This document shows, one piece after another, positions 14,041-28,800 of a stretch of 64,000 bases of DNA. Each line of letters begins with the position of its first letter. Position 1 is the stretch's first letter. The position numbers and the translations under genes are program-made. The notes beneath the pieces were generated by a model, which saw only the letters and a program-made list of their open reading frames with translations, did no database searches and was not told where the DNA came from. The stretch is from Mytilus galloprovincialis. Lineage: Eukaryota > Mollusca > Bivalvia > Mytilida > Mytilidae. The stretch spans positions 61,337,793 through 61,401,792 of the forward strand of contig NC_134840.1 of NCBI RefSeq assembly GCF_965363235.1, read 5' to 3'.

Positions 14041-15305
14041 TAGCTCACCTGGCCCAAAGGGCCAAGTGAGCTTTTCTCATCACTTGACGTCCGTCGTCTG
14101 TCGTCTGTCGTCTGTCGTCGTTAACTTTTTACATTTTGAACTTCTTCTAGAGAACCACTGAATGGAATGAAACCAAACATAGCATGAATGTTCCTTATAA
14201 GGTGCTGACCAAGTGTTGTTACTTTGTAGCTGATCCATCATCCAAGATGGCCGCCAGCGGGGGACTTAGTTTAACATAGGACCCTATGGGAAATGCATAC
14301 AAATGACTTCTTCTAGAGAACCACTGAATGGAATGAAACCAAACATGGCATGAATGTTCCTTATGAGGTGCTGACCAAGTGTTGTTACTTCTGTAGCCGA
14401 TCCATCGTCCAAGATGGCCGCCAGCGGGGGACTTAGTTTAACATAGGACATATGGGAAATGCATACAAATGACTTCTTCTAGAGAATCCCTGAATGGAAT
14501 GAAACCAAACATGGCATGAATGTTCCTTGTGAGGTGCTGACCAAGTGTTGTTACTTTGTAGCCGATCCATCATCCAAGATGGCCGCCAGCGGGGGACTTA
14601 TTCTAACAGGAGATATAGGAAATGCATATGACTTCTTCTAGAGAACCACAGAATGGAATGAAACCAAACATGGCATGAATTTTCCTTATGAGGTGCTGAC
14701 CAAGTGTTATTACTTTGTAGCCGATCCATTATCCAAGATGGCCGCCAGCGGGGGACTTAATTTAACATAGGACCCTATGGGAAATGCATACAAATGACTT
14801 CTTCTAGAAAACCACTGAATGGAATGAAACCAAACATAATATGAATGTTCCTTATGAGGTGCTGACCAAGTGTTGTTACTTTGTAGCCAATCCATCATAC
14901 AAGATGGCCGCCAGCGGGGGGACTTAGTTTAACATAGGACCCTATGGGAAATGCATACAAATGACTTCTTCTAGATAACCACTGAATGGAATGAAACCAA
15001 ACATGACATGAATGTTCCTTATGAGGTGCTGACTAAGTGTTGTTACTTTGTAGCCGATCCATCATCCAAGATGGCCGCATGTGGGGGACTAAGTTTAACA
15101 TAGGACCCTATGGGAAATGCATACAAAAGTCTTCTTCTAGAGAACCATGGAATCGAATGAAATCAAACATAGCATGAATAGTCCTTTCTTTATGAGGTGC
15201 TGGCCAAGTGTTGTTACTTTGTAGCCAAATTTTATCTGTTTTTATATAATTTCAAAAACCCAAGTAGAGTCAGGTAAACGATACAGGCTCTTGAGAGCCT
15301 CTAGT
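14041..15305. mobile_element. TIR-type element with a core array of 166-bp repeats
   Basis: The left end carries the palindrome CTCACCTGGCCCAAAGGGCC and a (CGTCTGT)n run. The right end is AGGCTCTTGAGAGCCTCTAG. Between them seven units of about 166 bp begin near 14139, 14305, 14471, 14630, 14796, 14963 and 15129 (GACTTCTTCTAGAGAACCAC), each with CCAAGATGGCCGCCAGCGGG; the last is decayed. The layout resembles the tandem-repeat-containing non-autonomous elements (pearl or satellite-MITE type) known in bivalves. No coding capacity. Confidence 0.8.
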
Positions 15306-15544
15306 ATTGTTTTTATGATGTTGATTAAAAGTAAGGTTGATCACACAGGTAACTGTATGTACATATCAATAATCTTAAGCCCATTGTTTCAATTGTATAG
15401 CAATGTTTAATTGTACACTACATATATTTTATAATGCTCGACTTTATCATTTTCATCGTACATATAAAACAGAAAGTCACTACCAGACTGTAATCCGCCT
15501 TGATCTATACTCGAGACAAAAAAGATATCAACATCACCTTAACC

Positions 15545-15650
15545 TTATAAGAAATTGAGAATGGGAATTTGGGAATGTGTCAGAGACAAAAGCCCGATCA
15601 AATAGCAGAAAACACAAATTCACGATAAAATATTCAAACGAAGTGTCGCC
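15545..15650 (-). repeat. Inverted fragment of the CCATTCTCAATTT retroelement tail
   Basis: It reads AATTGAGAATGGGAATTTGG then AATGTGTCAGAGACA and CCCGATC, the reverse complement of the tail at 35.8 and 59.6 kb. Confidence 0.6.
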
Positions 15651-16489
15651 GCTACAACAAATAGTTTCCTTCAATATGTATAGGTATCCCTTTACATCAA
15701 ATGGTCCATACTGTCTTTTCATTAGAATTTACAGGAAATAACTTCAGTTCAAGATTGCAATTGCCGATGTTAAATAGATATTTATCTAAACTTTTCACAA
15801 AATACATAGCAATATCCTTTGTGGTAATCTAGAGGCATATACAGCGCCAACCTCTCGTATTATATTAACAGTCTCCTCGTCAAGAGGATCCAATATGTCA
15901 ACGTGTAAATAAAAACAAAACACATCATTCAATGCATGACATCTTCAACATCCATGCGAATGTATTTATACAGAATATTTGTCAACAATGAACTAATAAC
16001 TTTGAACCATAGATAGTTTGCTTTCACCAATATTTCAGTTAAACACCATTCGAAGACAAGAAAATAAATAAAACGAAAAAGAAAATTTGCTGTTATCATG
16101 TTCATCGTTGTGTTTGTCGCATAACTTACGATCACTTACGGGAATGTAGTATAAAAATTTTGTAGACATGTATATCGAGTTTTGTATATTCATTAATGCT
16201 GTCAGAGACATTTAATACAATTGTATTATATGTCTCTGATGCTGTGTATAGCATTCAGAAAAGACGAGACTTATGGATGATTTGCTAAAACAATGAGCTC
16301 GACAGTTAACAGAATGTGAATTGGCACTGACGATGAATGGAAGACGTTCATATGAAAACAAAATTTATTATACATTACTTGCAGGGAATACTAACTTTAA
16401 ATCATTGACATTGTTGTAAACCAAGGAGTACAATTTGATTTTGTATGTAGCTTTATATGCCATTTATTCAAACTTTGTTTCTATTTTAG

Positions 16490-16872
16490 AATGTCGTCTA
16501 TAGCACCACACAGTAGTATTGATGATACCAATATCGGTATGAAATCATTCGAGTTTGTCTTCATGTTTAACAAGAGTACAGGAAGCCCGAAAGTTTTCTA
16601 TTTAATGGTGGACCCTATCGGAAAATGTAAACTTTTCCCTAAAACGAACACGGTTCTTTTCCCAAAGTTGAAAAATCTTGTGAACTTTCGAGCAGTTGTC
16701 TTAGATGATTGTTTATATGTGATTGGCGGTAAAGACTGGGAAACTGGAGAACATATAGATAAAACATGGAGGTACGATCCCGCAAACAGTCGTTGGAGTC
16801 AAAGAGCTAATTTGATCAATGCAAGATGCCGTCATACAGCAACAGTACTAAATGGATGTATTTACGTTACGG
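16490..16872 (+). CDS. First visible coding exon of the Kelch gene
   Basis: The reading frame stays open upstream through the acceptor, so the ATG at 16491 (AGAATGT) is a candidate start and not a proven one. The first about 60 residues resemble the degenerate first blade that follows BACK in KLHL proteins. The donor is ACGG|GTTTGTAT; joined to the exon at 22005 it restores IYVTGGEVIGG. Confidence 0.75.
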
Positions 16873-19800
16873 GTTTGTATTTACCTCTTTATCCGTCTTT
16901 TGTTGAGTTTTTGTGTCGTTTGGTAGCTCTCTCATTAAAATGTATTAAACATTTCTTATTCACTTCAAATCTGAATAACAATACAGAAAAGAAGATGTGG
17001 TATGCTTGTCAATGAAACAACTCTTCACAATTTAAGAGACAAAAATGACACAGAAATTAACAACTATAGGTCATCGTACAGCCATCAACAATGAGCAAAA
17101 CCCATACCGCATAGTCAGCCATAACTGAAACGCCCCAAGAATGTCCACCTCACTCTTAAATGGTTAAATTTGCTTAATTTTAGTGAACAACTGAGGAAAA
17201 GGTAAGAAACCGATACCTATGCAAAAGTTTGGAAAAATATCAAATATGGCTTCTGGTACATATAAATAATATTTTTCTTATCAAGAATACACCCGGTCCA
17301 AGAATATGATATTATGCTTTAGTCTTATTAACGACAAGACCCTAGAAATAAAAAAAATATGAATAGATAATGTTGAATCAATTTAAATAAAAATTGAAGA
17401 AATAAATGTGAATAAATAAAGTTCTATTTGAAGTAAACTACAATTAAGTATGAGCATACGCATACACAATTCTATTTAGGGGCAAGATGTAGACCACATC
17501 CGGGTTCGGGATTTTCTCGCTGATGAGTTGAAGACCCATTGGTGGCTTTCGCCTGTTGTCTGCTCCGGCTTTGTTCGGGTTGTTGTCTCGTCGACATCAT
17601 CCCCATTCTCATTCTCATTTTTAGAGTTGAATAATACCCTTAGTCTATATAAAACAGACAAACTGCATAAATGAGTGAAACGATAGGCGGAATTCAAACA
17701 GAGTGACAAAGGAGAAACCGATACAATGAAAATAATCACTATCATATACTTATAGGTTCCTGGGTTCGGACAGACACAAAGTCATAATTTATAAAGGTTA
17801 GGATGAGTTAATTAATTTGAAGATTTTCCGGTCTCTAAAATATCTAAAATTAAAGATAAACGGAAAGCATTATCATAGGTTGCATGATAAAAATATGTTT
17901 ACGGCCATGCAAAAGGTTTTCCATTAAAGAAAAAATGCCTCATTATTTAAAGCAATTTAGATCTTTTGATAATCATTTGGCGTTTGCTGAAAGCCACAAA
18001 GTTACTATAGTTATTGGAGAATAGTGTTCCTTTAAAATCTAAATGATTCCTATTACATGTATTTTACTTCAGGTTTTAAAATGCAAGTTTATAAGTATAA
18101 ATATTGGATACAATCCTCATGGTAATTAAGTCCTTCATATAATAATGAATTAGAAAATGTGAGGTTTAGATTGAAAAAAAAATATATATATTAAAACAGA
18201 CAAGTGAAGGTCTATCAACAAATTAAAATTGAGAATGGAAATGGGGAATGTGTCAAAGAGACAACAACCCGACGAAAGAGCAGATAACAGTCGAAGGCCA
18301 CAAATGCCAACATTTCAAAGAACTATTTAAACAAAAATTAGTGTTATTCTTTGGTAATCTCCAATAACAGTGGTAACTATGACAAAAATTTGAAACCGTT
18401 TATTAAATCATTTTTTTCTCAAGATTTTGCAGCGAATTTTGCTATAAACTGCATCTAAAAGTTATATTGCAAAATCTTTAAAAAATATTTTATAGTTTGA
18501 TAATTTTTTTTTAAAACGTGAAAATTTGTACATACAGTCAATATAATTACATTATTTTAAATCTCTACAATAATTTTGTGCGTAATGATTTATAGTATAT
18601 ATAATCCTGCTAAATTAATTACTAAAACATCTATTTCCATCAAAGAAAATTGTTTAAAAATGTGAGTCATGCCACTTTTCAAATAATTAATTTCCAGAAT
18701 GAATCATGCACAGATTAATAACCAAATACAGCAAACGACCAATTATTTTCGCTGTTTCTAATACATATTAATTAATTAATATGATACTGCACAGGAATCC
18801 ACCAATAAACAACCTGACGCGCTGTATCAGCTGCAAGATTGAGCCAATCAAACACGTGCTTTACTGATGTGCAAGTTTCATTTGAAATCAACACGATCCA
18901 AGTCTGTCAATTCCATGCTGAATTAAGCAGCATCGTGTTTCCTTCTTTCGACGATATTAAATGTAACGGAATTTTTCCAAAGAAAACGTTGTTAGCGCGA
19001 CTCATCTTAATTTAATAATCTGAGCACACTGAAAAGATCGACAGGATTGTTTTCCAATGATCAAATTACAAGTTTATTCTTCAATCTTCATTAGCAGGCG
19101 TAAATTATTTATGAACATTTATCTTTTTTTCCTATTGTCGCCTTAACCAAATAATTGATACGTGATCGGCCTCTAATGAGAATGGGAGAGTGAAATATAC
19201 GCCTTGATTTGACAGTTATGACAAATTAGAAACGACCTTTTAACGAAGAATCGCCATCTGTAATTATTTAGTCCTTGTGTATTGTGGGGCTTTTTTCGGT
19301 ATTATTTCATCTTATTAATGAAAACAAAAAGAGCAAAAGAAAAATGTTTCCTCTGTTTTTAAATTTAATATTACCATGAATAGAATAATCCCTCTTCACC
19401 GCCTTACATTTTATTTTACTGGACATATGTAATTGATCTTCAGAAAACATTGCTTTAAGAAATTAAAGAATTGTTTTTAACAAAATGTTTAATAAGGATA
19501 GTTCGTTGTATCTTTTAGACTATAATTGAATGTAAAATAATTTGAATTTGAAATGGATCTTTTATTTGCGACCTGGTACAATAAGCGTTTGGTTGCATGT
19601 GTTTTTGTTCTCCCTATATCATGTTTACATATCCATCCTCTCAAAACCATGAAAAGTTCCGAGACTGTTCTGCACCTGCTAATAACACATGTCTTTCATT
19701 TTATTTTTTCACAATGTTCCAACGATATAGTAGAGAAACCTCGGCTGTTCCTATAATTTTGAGTCATGCTTAGTACAAGAACTATTAATAGTATGAAAGA

Positions 19801-22800
19801 AGCGACTGTTCTGCTATACTTGAGATGTCCTAGGCTACTAATTTTTCATAATTTAAAAACAATCGTTTATTTGTTATTTGGATTTATTCTACTGAACTTA
19901 TAGAACAAGAGGTTCCACAGATACATCTATACCTGGAAAGTTTCAGTGATCGATTTACGCTAACCGATTGGCTGTTTTATAGATTTTAATTTGCCTTATT
20001 CACATATTTGTTAATGTCAAATGACCCCTCTTAAAAGCTTTTTGCAAGGACGCAAACATATAGTATAGGTGGCAAACTTTTTAACTAGAGAATTTAAGAC
20101 GATTGAATTTCTATCACAATTTTTTTTTTTATAATTTTAATTGAAAGAAAAACATAATTTATTGTAGTATTTCACCCTAAGCAATGCGGCAAATAAAATC
20201 ATGCTGTCGCGTTATCTTCGATAATTGGTGGTTTTGGGAATTATCAGCCTTTCAAAATGAAATGAGGATTATTTGAAGCAATCACCGTGTCGCAGTCTTA
20301 GTCGGAAAAAAACAGAAGTTATACTGGAAAACCGGGTCACTCTAGTGCAGTATTTATATATTGCTTAATCTGCAGAACTTTTTCGTCTTACCCTATTGCG
20401 TATTCCTTTGGATGTTTATTTGTTATTATGTCTGCAATTGTTCGTTATTCTAAAAGTTCAGTATATATAAAAAAAAAAAAAAAAAAAGAAGATGTGGTAT
20501 GATTACCAATGAGACAACTCTCCACAAGAGACCAAAATGACACAGAAATTAACAACTATAGGTCACCGTACGACCTTCAACAATGAGCAAATCCCATACC
20601 GCAAAGTCAGCTATAAAAGGCCCCGAAATGACAATGTAAAACAATTCAAAAGAGAAAACTATGGTTATTTTGGTTCAGTATATACGTTATTATTAATTCT
20701 GTATAGATATTATTAAAATGGCATATGAAGTCATTTTGTCAACTGATGAAAACGCAAAATGAACAAGGCACACAATTTCGGAAACTATGGCCGACTGCCA
20801 TGCAAAAATAAAACAACTTATGCGCCGAGTTACTAACAACTGTACAACCATATGCATTCTCATCTCTTGTTATTTATTCATGGTCTTTTGAAAAATGCGA
20901 TTAGTGTCCAGACACCACCTTTATTCAGATTTAAAAAGGTCATTTTTCTGAGTTTCTCCCATTTTACGACGTATAGGATAATACAACACCGAAACCAGAG
21001 TGTGATAATTTCCGAAACTAACTTAGATATTTAGAGAATAGCAGTTGGAAATTCAAATCTGTCGAATAACTGCTAGTAAATCAATTCTTGTTAGTTTGTT
21101 CAGAATTCTTAAAAATATTAGAACATGCAATTTCTAAAAACCTTTCTACTTAGAAATTCTCGATTATTTGAGCAACATATTTCGGATATGTGCAACTCAG
21201 CATGAACTTGTAAATGGATTTACACACTGTTCAAGTACCTATCAGTTTTCAAGGTTTAACTCTTTGATTTTAGTTCTATAGTTGGAGCTAACTACTAAGA
21301 ATTTTCTTAGAATCATTTTCATAACAGCGTAGACATCCGCGATACTTATGTTGGTATTACTACTGAATCATTTTACCAGTCAATTGATAACCCGAGCGCA
21401 CCAAGAAATAGTCTTGTCCTCGCTGTTATGAAAATGATTAAGGTTGTGTTGAATTAATGAATGAATGAATGAATGAATGAATGAATACTTTTTTGTAAGT
21501 AGCATATACATGCTATAGCAAACGAAAATATATACAATATGTGAAAAACAAAAGACAGCAGAGAACAGTAGTTAAAGAGTATACAATAATATTATCCCAA
21601 TATATATGTGATCAAATTTTCCAAGCTGCATTTAAAAAATTGCATAGTTTTACTGGTAGAGATTTAGAATGAGTTTGTAATAAATTATCTAACTTGTGCC
21701 GATTTGGCCAAAAACAATAGAAAAAAGGTAAAAAATCTATACGCACAGATCTATATACGCTTGACATGATAAAACAAAATGATATTCGTCCTCTGAAACA
21801 TTCATATTGCAACATATACAAATTCTATTTTCTCTTTGAGTATTTAGATAACGACCAACTTCAACATTTAATCTAAGTGTGCCGCTACGCAATTTTGTTA
21901 ATATAGACACATTACAATGATTAACTAACAGCTATAGGTAAATTTTGTTTTATTGCCTATTTTTATTATTTTCAAATCTGAATTTGCGATTAAATACATT
22001 TCAGGGGGAGAAGTTATTGGAGGAAGAGTTACAGAAAGTTGTGAATGTTATGACCCAGTAAAAGACAAATGGACAGAAATCTTAGATCTACCCAGGCCAA
22101 GGGCTGATCATGCTGCCTGTGCGAATGGGCTGAACTTGTATGCTTCCGGTGGAATCAGTAATTTGAAGCATCAATGTTCTAACGTATTTTGGTAAGTATA
22201 GGTCAGATATTATTTCACCTGAATAATCTATTGCATATATTTTTTAGAATATGAAATTTCAGACACATTATATTTACGCAGACACTTGAAGTTTCCTTTT
22301 CATTTTTACCGCTTTTATAATACTAATAAACAGTCTTGGCTTTCAAATATTTGGCTTTGAACGTTCACCAAAAAGGTTAATCCAGAGAGGTGCTTCGGAT
22401 GCATGCAGAACATTTAACCACATTTATTAAGTGTTAGTTTTTTAATAGAATGTGATCCTTACATCAAAAATAAACAAATTCAATACCTGACAGTGATTTT
22501 TAAGACATTTGTAAATTACAGCTTTTTTTTCAAAACGAATGACGTAGACGTACTCTTTTCTTTACTTAAATTCAAAGATTTTAATGTTCTTCCCTATATT
22601 ATTAAGACAGAGATGTTTCAGATGTGAGCAAGTTAACCAGGCAAACATGAAAACATTCAAAATGATCTATAGAAATACTTGATCCTCATTTTCCCCATTT
22701 GCAAGACCTGTGATCTTTGATTTGGTTTTATGCACAAACGTACTATTTGTACCAATTATATTTATGCAGAAACATCAAACAATCATCTATTTGTCAAGAG

Positions 22801-25800
22801 ACTTTCGTTAACTTTTTCCTCTCTCTATAAATGGTCGGCTACAATGTGACTCACACTATAGGAAGACATCAAGTCGGCATCTCTTAAAGAAATGGTCAGG
22901 ATGCGTCGATTTTTTTTACAGATGTGGAAAAAAAGCTTTCGTCATTAGTTTAATCGTTACATCATGGTAGTGATTCATAAAGTCAGTAGAATAATTAGAG
23001 TGAAATAAAGCCAAGCAGTATTTGTTTCGAACATGAATAGTTAATTATACTATCTAATAACAATTTTACCAATTTGTAAATAAAACATTTTTACGAAAAC
23101 ATCTGTTCCTGTATATATTGGAAAACTTCATTATCCTATTTATAGGTAGTAACATGGAGCTTTATTTCTTTTCTTTGGTTTACATTTTTGATATATTGAA
23201 AAATAGAATTAGCAATATGTGCATTATCAAAAATATTTCCCAGCTGTGCTCGCTAGAGTGCATTAGAAATGTATATATAAAAAAAATGTCTAAATTATTG
23301 AAATATGCATCTTAATTTAAATTTCAATTAGAACAATATGGTTAAAACATTTAGTTTGTCCAGCTGAGAGAAGATATTGTGTTGATATTGCTAGTTATTT
23401 ATCAAATAAGAAATGAGAATGCATTTCACTTGAATATTATTTAGCTCATTATTATTCCATGGTCCAATAAAGGAGTCGGTGCCTAAAAAAACTGATAAAT
23501 TTTACGTTTTTTTCGATTTATTTTCCGACAAAATAGAAGTAAAATTTCTGCATTTTCAACAGAAATATCTCTAGGCGTTTAATTTATCCCACTAATAGAA
23601 GAATAATATATACTTTTTTTTATTTCAAAGAAATATGAGTATAATTTCCAATTATATGATAGTTAACTTCTGTATTAATATTTAATATGCATCAAGTTGT
23701 TCTATACAATAATGATTACTGCGCATAGAGGCTGCACGTTAGTGATAGCTATTGGCTAAGTTTCCAGTACAACAAAATAATTACGAAGCCAGTTTTGCAA
23801 AAACCATTCGATGTCTTGATTTGTAGGGTTCACATATGTTTGAAGTTCATCAGGTCACATGATATGTTGAGTCAGGTATGCGTCGTGATGATAAGAATCA
23901 TGCCGTAAAATTTTGTAAAGATGACATCATGTTTTTTAATAAGCTTGCATTAATTTGCTTATATTAAAAATTTAATTATTAAACATATGCGTTTTTCAAA
24001 ATGACAATGTTATATCTGTGCAATTTTTGCATTAAATTTTGACAGTTTATCAGATTGCAATAAGTCGTACAACTCGGTTATCTGGGTGGTGTTTTCAGGA
24101 TTAGAATTATATTCAATTAAATCATTGCATTTTATGTGAATAAAAATATAAGCTGTAAGAGGAATTTTGCAGACACCTTTTGTCCATGTATAGGACATTT
24201 TACAAAAATAAAGTAAAATCATTTGAAAATGCAAAATTATGTTTTCTGCAATAAACATCTCTATCGTCTTGAATTGCAAGGAAATATCAACTAGTTTTTG
24301 TGTGTTTTTTAAACTTATGATTCACATTTTATTCAAATATTTAAGTTCGGATTTTTTTTATAGAATTGTTTAAACTAATTAAATATAAACTGTTATCACA
24401 GTGATGTGTCTCGCCTTTTTGTAATTTTGATTACTAGTATGCAAATGTTGAAATCAAAATAGCAATACTTATTACCAATACATCTTACACAAGTTATTGA
24501 AATATTCAAGGTCAATGAACCATGACTGAGTTACATGGCTCAACAATCTCCATGTAAATGAGATGCTAATACAAATTATGCATACCAAATACCATTGACT
24601 TATTATAAGTCGTTAACAAACCTAAATACTAACATTAACTTGCAAACTATTAAAAGTTTCAAAGTCAATAAACCATGAAGAGAGAGTGGGGCTATATAAT
24701 CTCATTGGAAACGATACTTGCAAATGCCAATAAATATGCATACCAAATATCATTGACTTAACATTAGCATTCATCTGAAAGTGATCTAATCACAAATTAA
24801 TACATATAAACTAAGATAAGTTTCAAAGTTATTAGACTGTGACTGAGGGGCGAGGCCAAATATTCTTCATGGAAATGAGATGTGCCAATGCTTATACAAC
24901 TGAATACCAATTAACATTGACTTACCACTAATGGTTCCCGTTGAACTGACCTAATCACAAACTAATTCACGATAACTTTGAAAAAATTTCAAAGTCAACA
25001 GACCATGACTGAGGGGGCGGAGCCAAATTATCTCCATGGAAATGAGATATGCCAATGCATATACAACTGCATATCAAATATCATTGACCTACCACTTGCG
25101 GTTCCCCATAAACTGACCTAATCACAAACTAATACATGTAAAATAAGCAAACGTTTCGAAGTCAATAGCCCATGACTACAGGGGCAGGTCCAAATTATCT
25201 CCATGGAAATGAGATATGCCAATGCATATACAACTGCGTACCAAATATCATTGACCTACCACTTGCGGTTCCCCATAACCTGACCTAATCACAAACTAAT
25301 ACATGTAAAATAAGCAAACGTTTCGAAGTCAATAGCCCATGACTAAAGGGGCAGGGCCAAATTATCTCCATGGAAATGAGATATGCCAATGCATATACAA
25401 CTGCATACCAAATATCATTGACCTACCACTTGCGGTTCCCCATAAACTGACCTAATCACAAACTAATACATGTAAAATAAGCAAACGTTTCGAAGTCAAT
25501 AGACCATGACTAAGGGGACAGAGCCAAATAATCTCCATGGAAATGAGATATGCCAATGCTTATACAACTGCATACCAAATATGACTGACCTACGACTTGT
25601 GGTTCACCATAAACTAGACCTAATCACAAACTAATACATATAAAATAAGCAAACGTTTCGAAGTCAATAGACCATGACTAAGGGGACAGAGCCAAATAAT
25701 CTCCATGGAAATGAGATATGCCAATGCTTATACAACTGCATACCAAATATGACTGACCTACGACTTGTGGTTCACCATAAACTAGACCTAATCACAAACT

Positions 25801-28800
25801 AATACATTGTTGACGCCGTCCCCGACGCCGGAAACAGCATACTTATGTCTCGCTTTTTGACTCCGTCAAGGCGAGACAAATACGATCACGATGTAATGGT
25901 TGCTTAAGGTATATTTCAGAGAAATTACAGTACGAAATTGCACTGTTCTAGTTGGATCACAAATACTAAGACATGTTTTCGTCAAATCTATATTTTAGAA
26001 TGTAATTTTGGTGTCATCAAGCACGCGGGAACTTTATCAATAAGTATGATTTATAAACATGGAATTAGCCTTTTACATGAGTTCGGAGATTTTTTAAACT
26101 TATTACTTATTACTTGTCAAATTTTCTATTTGAACGTATCTATCCCATCGAACTTGAAATAAAGGATACCGTTGAAAAGAAACATTTAAGTCTGCTTCGT
26201 ATCTTGACTTCCATTTATAAATAGGCAATTCATAGGGACGGTTGAGAACAAAACTTTACGATTAAAGAGGCAATTTCAGCTTCACAATTGTGAAATTTCC
26301 ATTATTATGTAGCATTATAGCGATATTCCAGAGCTTTCATTTCAATCTTGATAGAGGGTTGCTCAAGTATAACCTAAGTAGTTAGACTAATAATCGGGTT
26401 TGTACTGCGACCAATAGCAACACGACGGGTGTTAAATGTACAGCAGGATCTGCTTACCCTTTCGGAGCACCTGATGTCAATCCCGGTTGTTGATGCGGTT
26501 CGTGTTTTCAGTCTTTATGTTGTGTTTTGTGTTTTATTGTTTTCCTGTTGATCTTTTCTTAGCTATGACGTTGTAAGTTTATTTTCGACTTATGAGTTTG
26601 AAAGCCCTTTGATATCTTTCGCCTCCCTTCTGTAATTGTTTGAAAATCTAGTTAGATATTAGGATCTTACAAAACCAACCAACATTCATCTTTTATTTGG
26701 TATTTCAATGTTCAAAAATCAATCAATGTATTATGCATGTCCATGTATACGTGCATTTGCATAATGTCTATTTTTATCTGACGCAGCTCAATTGTCTATG
26801 CAAAAAGATCAAACATTAAGCAATACATAATCAAACTAGAATCACTGAATGTAAATGTTGTCAACTAGCGATTATTGCAATTATTGCTGTTTACGGTAAG
26901 CAAACGAAAATTGAAATTACCAGCACTGTAAATTATAAACTTATGCATTCTCACGATCTTTCAGAAAAGATCAGAATATATGCATATAAATGAATTTGGA
27001 AATTATCCCATCGTTGTAGTTATATCACTTTTTTTCAATTACAAAACGAAACTACAATGCAGTTCCTTTTTGCTATTAACAGTTCATTATTATGTTTTAA
27101 TTAAAATTCAATAACATTTAATGATAGGAAATTGTTTGTTTAACTGTACCACACAAACCCCTTTTACAAGTCGAAACCACAAATTAATTACTTGAAATAG
27201 TAAAACGTGTGTTTCTTGACGGTCAATTTACCCCTGCACAATACGCTAACAAGTCAATCAGAGTTTATTTGACGCACTTCATTACAGAATATGGTAATAT
27301 ACTGATCGGCACTAGATGCTGGCAGGTTATTGGTAAACTATGTGAAAAGATGTCTGAAAATAAAGATTTATAAAGTATTGCTCATATCACTTTTTCGTAA
27401 ATAATTTTAATTGCTTATAAGTTGAAAGCACATTTATCCTTGATAAAAAATTAAACTAATCGGCTAATCCATGATGGTTAAAAAGGAAAAATGCTTAGCT
27501 TCAAGGTTTTGCTCTCTCAGTCTGGTATGGAAATAAAATGTTTTGGAATAATTCACTAAGAAAATGGTTTTATAATGTGTCATTTGTAAAAGAAAAATTT
27601 GATATTATACGGAGAACTATATATGATTACTATTGGACAATTATAAGCATTATTCATCCAAGTTTTAACTGTTTGCTTTTGATATAATTACTAAGCATTA
27701 ATGTGCTTTATCATATGATTTTGAGAGCTGATAAGTTTGCCAAATACTTGTTTTATTGTAAAATTAGATAATTGTTTCTCGTCCATAAAACAGTAAATGT
27801 TTCTGAAGGATGTTGATAGCAGTTAAGTATTGACCTTAGCCACAGTTAACGGTTTCCAGTACACAAAATTATGGTCCATTAAATTTATCCCCATCGCCAA
27901 GACAGTAAATTGGTCTTATCGTCGATAAATTCAGATGAATTATTTATCCTGTTATCAAATTTAAGCAACAGCCAATGCGTCATCTTACGTTCATTTACCT
28001 CTTGGGGAACGCTTATTTTTTTTGTAAGTTGAAGCATATTACAAATTGCAAACAAATTGCTATCACGTGATCAATGTGGAGTTTTAACTTATTATACCTA
28101 TTATATCTGATTGTTGAATACGTTTGATACATTAAAAAGTTATTTTTTTTATTCTAAAACATCATTTTGGTTTTTCCAGCGTTAGTTGTAGGATACCGTC
28201 ACATTGCTTATGTACATAAACCGTGTCATGCGGTTATATATAATAATACATCAAACAAACAAAATAACAGAAAATTATCAATCTATGACATGTATTGGGA
28301 ATTAAGAATTATGCGTCACTGGATTAAAGCAAATTATTATCAGTCAATCAGAGAGAGAGAAAAAAATGTTTTAAATAATTTGATATTGAGCATCCATGGA
28401 GTATTATTTATCGAAGTGTGCATGAAAAATGAATATCATTCAAGTTTATAAAAATTAGAAGATGGGTTGTGATTTCCAAAGACATTACTATCCACCAGAG
28501 ACCACTTGATGTAGATTTAAGCAAGTACAGTGCATAGGTCACTGTTGGGGTCTAGCAGGAAAACAAAAGAACCAACCATAAGAATCAGTTGAAATAGGCT
28601 CGCCACAAAGCTCAAAATGCAACTAACAAAACTTAGTTTTCACATGACCAAAAGTGATTTGTTTTGTTTTTCTCAGGGAAAGTGAACGAAACAAACTGAC
28701 TGTCGCATATGAATCAATGCAAACAAAAATGACAAGAATATGATATTTTCAAACAAATACGTTATTATTATCTTAAGATGATCTCCGTGTCATCTAGAGG

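Noticed and set aside
14139-15230. Regular array suggestive of CRISPR
   Set aside because: The unit is 166 bp with no unique spacers, in eukaryotic DNA. It is a satellite-like core of a mobile element.
28167-28451. Possible extra Kelch exon after the acceptor-like TTTTTCCAG
   Set aside because: It has no Kelch features, and the exons at 22005 and 32377 already join in phase with an intact Trp codon.
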